Source: an uncultured Alistipes sp. (lineage in GTDB: Bacteria > Bacteroidota > Bacteroidia > Bacteroidales > Rikenellaceae). Taken from it: a stretch of 64,000 bases of DNA. Numbering within the stretch: position 1 is the stretch's first letter; each line of letters opens with the position of its first letter. The notes below the pieces were generated by a model. That model worked only from the letters and a program-made list of their open reading frames with translations. It made no database searches and was not told the DNA's origin. Made by a program: the position numbers and the translations under genes. The DNA lies in contig CALUNE010000003.1 of assembly GCA_944321945.1 (NCBI GenBank), positions 210,612 to 274,611 of the forward strand. The letters are read 5' to 3'. Shown here piece by piece: positions 62,857 through 64,000 of the stretch.

Positions 62857-63696
62857 ATGATTGAAAAATTCATCATGGCAGGGCCCACGGCTCTGCATAT
62901 CTGCGACTCACAGAAGGGTGACGCCTGCATCGTCCTGCTGCACGGCTATCTCGAATCGATGCTGGTCTGGGACGATTTCGTACCTTATCTCTATAAGAAA
63001 GTCCGCGTGGTGACGCTCGACCTGCCCGGACACGGCATTTCGGTCGTACAGGGCGAGAAACACTCGATGGAGTTCCTGGCCGACACCGTTGCCGATGCAC
63101 TCCGCGCACTGGGAATTGAACGCTGCACGCTGGTCGGGCACTCCATGGGCGGCTATGTGGCACTGGCCTTCTGCGAGCGTCATCCGGAGATGCTCGACGG
63201 GTTGGTTCTCTTCAGCTCGACCCCCAACCCCGACACCCCCGAAAAGGCAGACAACCGTCGCCGTGAAATTGCCCTCGTGCAGGCCGGCAGGAAAGAACTG
63301 CTGGCGCGGGTGGCCCCGGCAGCCGGATTCGCCGAAGAGAACCGCGACCGGATGAAGGATTACATCGAGGATCTGACCGAACAGGTCTTCATCACCGAGG
63401 ACAGTGGAATCGTCGCCCTGCTCAACGGCATGATCGACCGGAAGGATCAGAACGAAATGCTCCACCAGACGAAGGTTCCGGTGCTTTTCATTCTCGGACG
63501 CAAGGACAACCATATTCCCGTCGAAGTCGCCGAGAAGATGGTGGCCAACCATCCCGAGGCCGAGGTCGTCTGGCTCGAACACTCCGGACACATGGGGTTC
63601 CTCGAAGAGCCCGAAACCTCCGCGGCTGCCCTGCTGGAGTTTGTACAAAAGGTACATCCCTCCAATCCGAAAGAGAACGAGCCGGAACCCAGGTAA
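62857..63696 (+). CDS. Alpha/beta-fold hydrolase
   Basis: A 279-residue alpha/beta hydrolase. The catalytic triad is visible: Ser96 in [11 protein letters not shown] (GxSxG), Asp217 in GRKDNHIP and His245 in [12 protein letters not shown]. The oxyanion loop [19 protein letters not shown] is typical. The protein lacks a signal peptide, so it is cytoplasmic. Similarity to BioH, PnbA or menaquinone-pathway MenH cannot be resolved. The ATG at 62857 was chosen because the fold starts there; upstream in-frame sequence overlaps the 65-residue gene. Confidence 0.9.
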   Translation: MIEKFIMAGPTALHICDSQKGDACIVLLHGYLESMLVWDDFVPYLYKKVRVVTLDLPGHGISVVQGEKHSMEFLADTVADALRALGIERCTLVGHSMGGYVALAFCERHPEMLDGLVLFSSTPNPDTPEKADNRRREIALVQAGRKELLARVAPAAGFAEENRDRMKDYIEDLTEQVFITEDSGIVALLNGMIDRKDQNEMLHQTKVPVLFILGRKDNHIPVEVAEKMVANHPEAEVVWLEHSGHMGFLEEPETSAAALLEFVQKVHPSNPKENEPEPR

Positions 63697-63770
63697 GCAG
63701 AAAAACTCGGTCCGCTTACATCTTCCGGACACGTCAGAGAGGCAAGCAATTGCCTCATAATTTACAAGCC

Positions 63771-63801
63771 AAATCCGCCCTTTTTCGGGCGGATTTTTTT
63801 G
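63771..63801 (+). terminator. Intrinsic terminator after the hydrolase
   Basis: AAATCCGCCC / GGGCGGATTT, 10-bp stem, 6-nt loop, then a T-tract, 74 nt after the hydrolase stop. Confidence 0.92.
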
Positions 63802-63926
63802 TTTGAGTTTACAGATTCCCTGACCGGGCAGGCGTCTGCAGAGGGCCATTCCTCCATCAGCCTCAGATGGCAGTCGGAGGAGAGCCATGGGGTCTGGAGA
63901 CTGGCCGAAGGCAGGGAGAAGCGGGC

Positions 63927-63959
63927 ACAAAAAAAGGTCAGATCGGATGATCTGACCTT
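63927..63959 (-). terminator. Intrinsic terminator of the rRNA operon
   Basis: AAGGTCAGATC (63934-63944) pairs with GATCTGACCTT (63949-63959) around a 4-nt loop. On the minus strand it is followed by a 7-nt U-tract, directly after the 5S 3' end. Confidence 0.88.
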
Positions 63960-63963
63960 GAAG

Positions 63964-64000
63964 AGGCGGCTACCTACTCTCCCACGGGATAACCGCAGTA
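63964..64000 (-). rRNA. rrf: 5S ribosomal RNA, 3' end only
   Basis: The minus strand reads TACTGCGGTTATCCCGTGGG then AGAGTAGGTAGCCGCC, the conserved 3' third of 5S rRNA. The rest lies beyond the right edge. The exact 3' end is uncertain by a few bases. 23S and 16S would lie further right. Confidence 0.85.

Larger units (their letters stand above)
63697..63960. other. Intergenic region before the rRNA operon
   Basis: This 264-nt region holds two terminators (63771-63801 and 63927-63959). Between them, 63802-63926 has no coding signal, but TTCCTCC (63849-63855) can pair with GGAGGAG (63876-63882), and CCATC with GATGG nests inside. I cannot assign a function. Confidence 0.6.

Noticed and set aside
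1-64000. CRISPR arrays, tRNA genes, insertion sequences or prophage genes
   Set aside because: No regular direct repeats, tRNA cloverleaf-like sequences, transposases, integrases or phage genes were recognised on reading both strands. A tRNA search program would be needed to exclude tRNAs fully.

Overview
The window looks like a chromosomal segment of a GC-rich Bacteroidales bacterium, most likely Alistipes or a close relative in Rikenellaceae; the genus is an inference. The evidence for Bacteroidota is a SusC/SusD pair, many lipoproteins with a Cys lipobox, weak Shine-Dalgarno sequences, and a recurring TAnnTTTG promoter element (the Bacteroidota -7 box) in almost every divergent intergenic gap. 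High GC creates very long open frames on the antisense strand of real genes; these were discarded. No transposase, phage gene, CRISPR array or tRNA was seen.

Layout. 1-13971 (+) is a polysaccharide utilization locus: the end of a SusC-type TonB-dependent transporter, SusD, a beta-helix glycosidase, a GH20 lipoprotein, two GH3 enzymes and a second GH20 enzyme. 14080-17397 (-) holds a DHODH-like protein, gcvT and a GNAT-like protein. 17486-20467 (+) encodes a large protein that fuses receiver-like domains to a PPDK-type ATP-binding domain, followed by gdhA and a small lipoprotein. 22917-25262 (-) carries pgi and gpsA. 25649-35238 (+) is the rod-shape operon mreB-mreC-mreD-mrdA-rodA, continuing into a P2B-like calcium ATPase and a PAP2 phosphatase. 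35387-41392 holds small lipoprotein, rubrerythrin-like, YebC, VOC, TsaC, thioesterase and two divergent EamA transporter genes. 41512-44460 (-) is pdxJ, an SGNH hydrolase and a CCA-adding-type nucleotidyltransferase. 44696-50144 (+) is nadK, uppS, bamA and two Skp/OmpH chaperones. 50297-58445 (+) is an AraC-type regulator, tamB and a TamA-like lipoprotein (tamL). 58544-61678 (-) holds a second TamA-like lipoprotein and a nitroreductase. 61815-63696 (+) is dapF, a tiny acidic protein and an alpha/beta hydrolase. The window ends in the 3' end of a 5S rRNA on the minus strand, so an rRNA operon lies beyond the right edge.

How the genes fit together. The left end degrades and imports a glycan. 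Most of the middle and right builds the envelope: Rod elongasome, undecaprenyl-PP synthesis, outer-membrane protein insertion (BamA, Skp, TamB/TamL) and diaminopimelate for peptidoglycan. Housekeeping metabolism (Pgi, GpsA, GdhA, GcvT, NadK, PdxJ) is interspersed. Points most worth a second look: the receiver/ATP-grasp fusion at 17486, the two TamL-like lipoproteins facing each other at 56136-60922, the DHODH-like protein without the catalytic cysteine loop, the rubrerythrin-like protein with apparently lost iron ligands, and the Rod operon extended by a calcium pump and a PAP2 enzyme.
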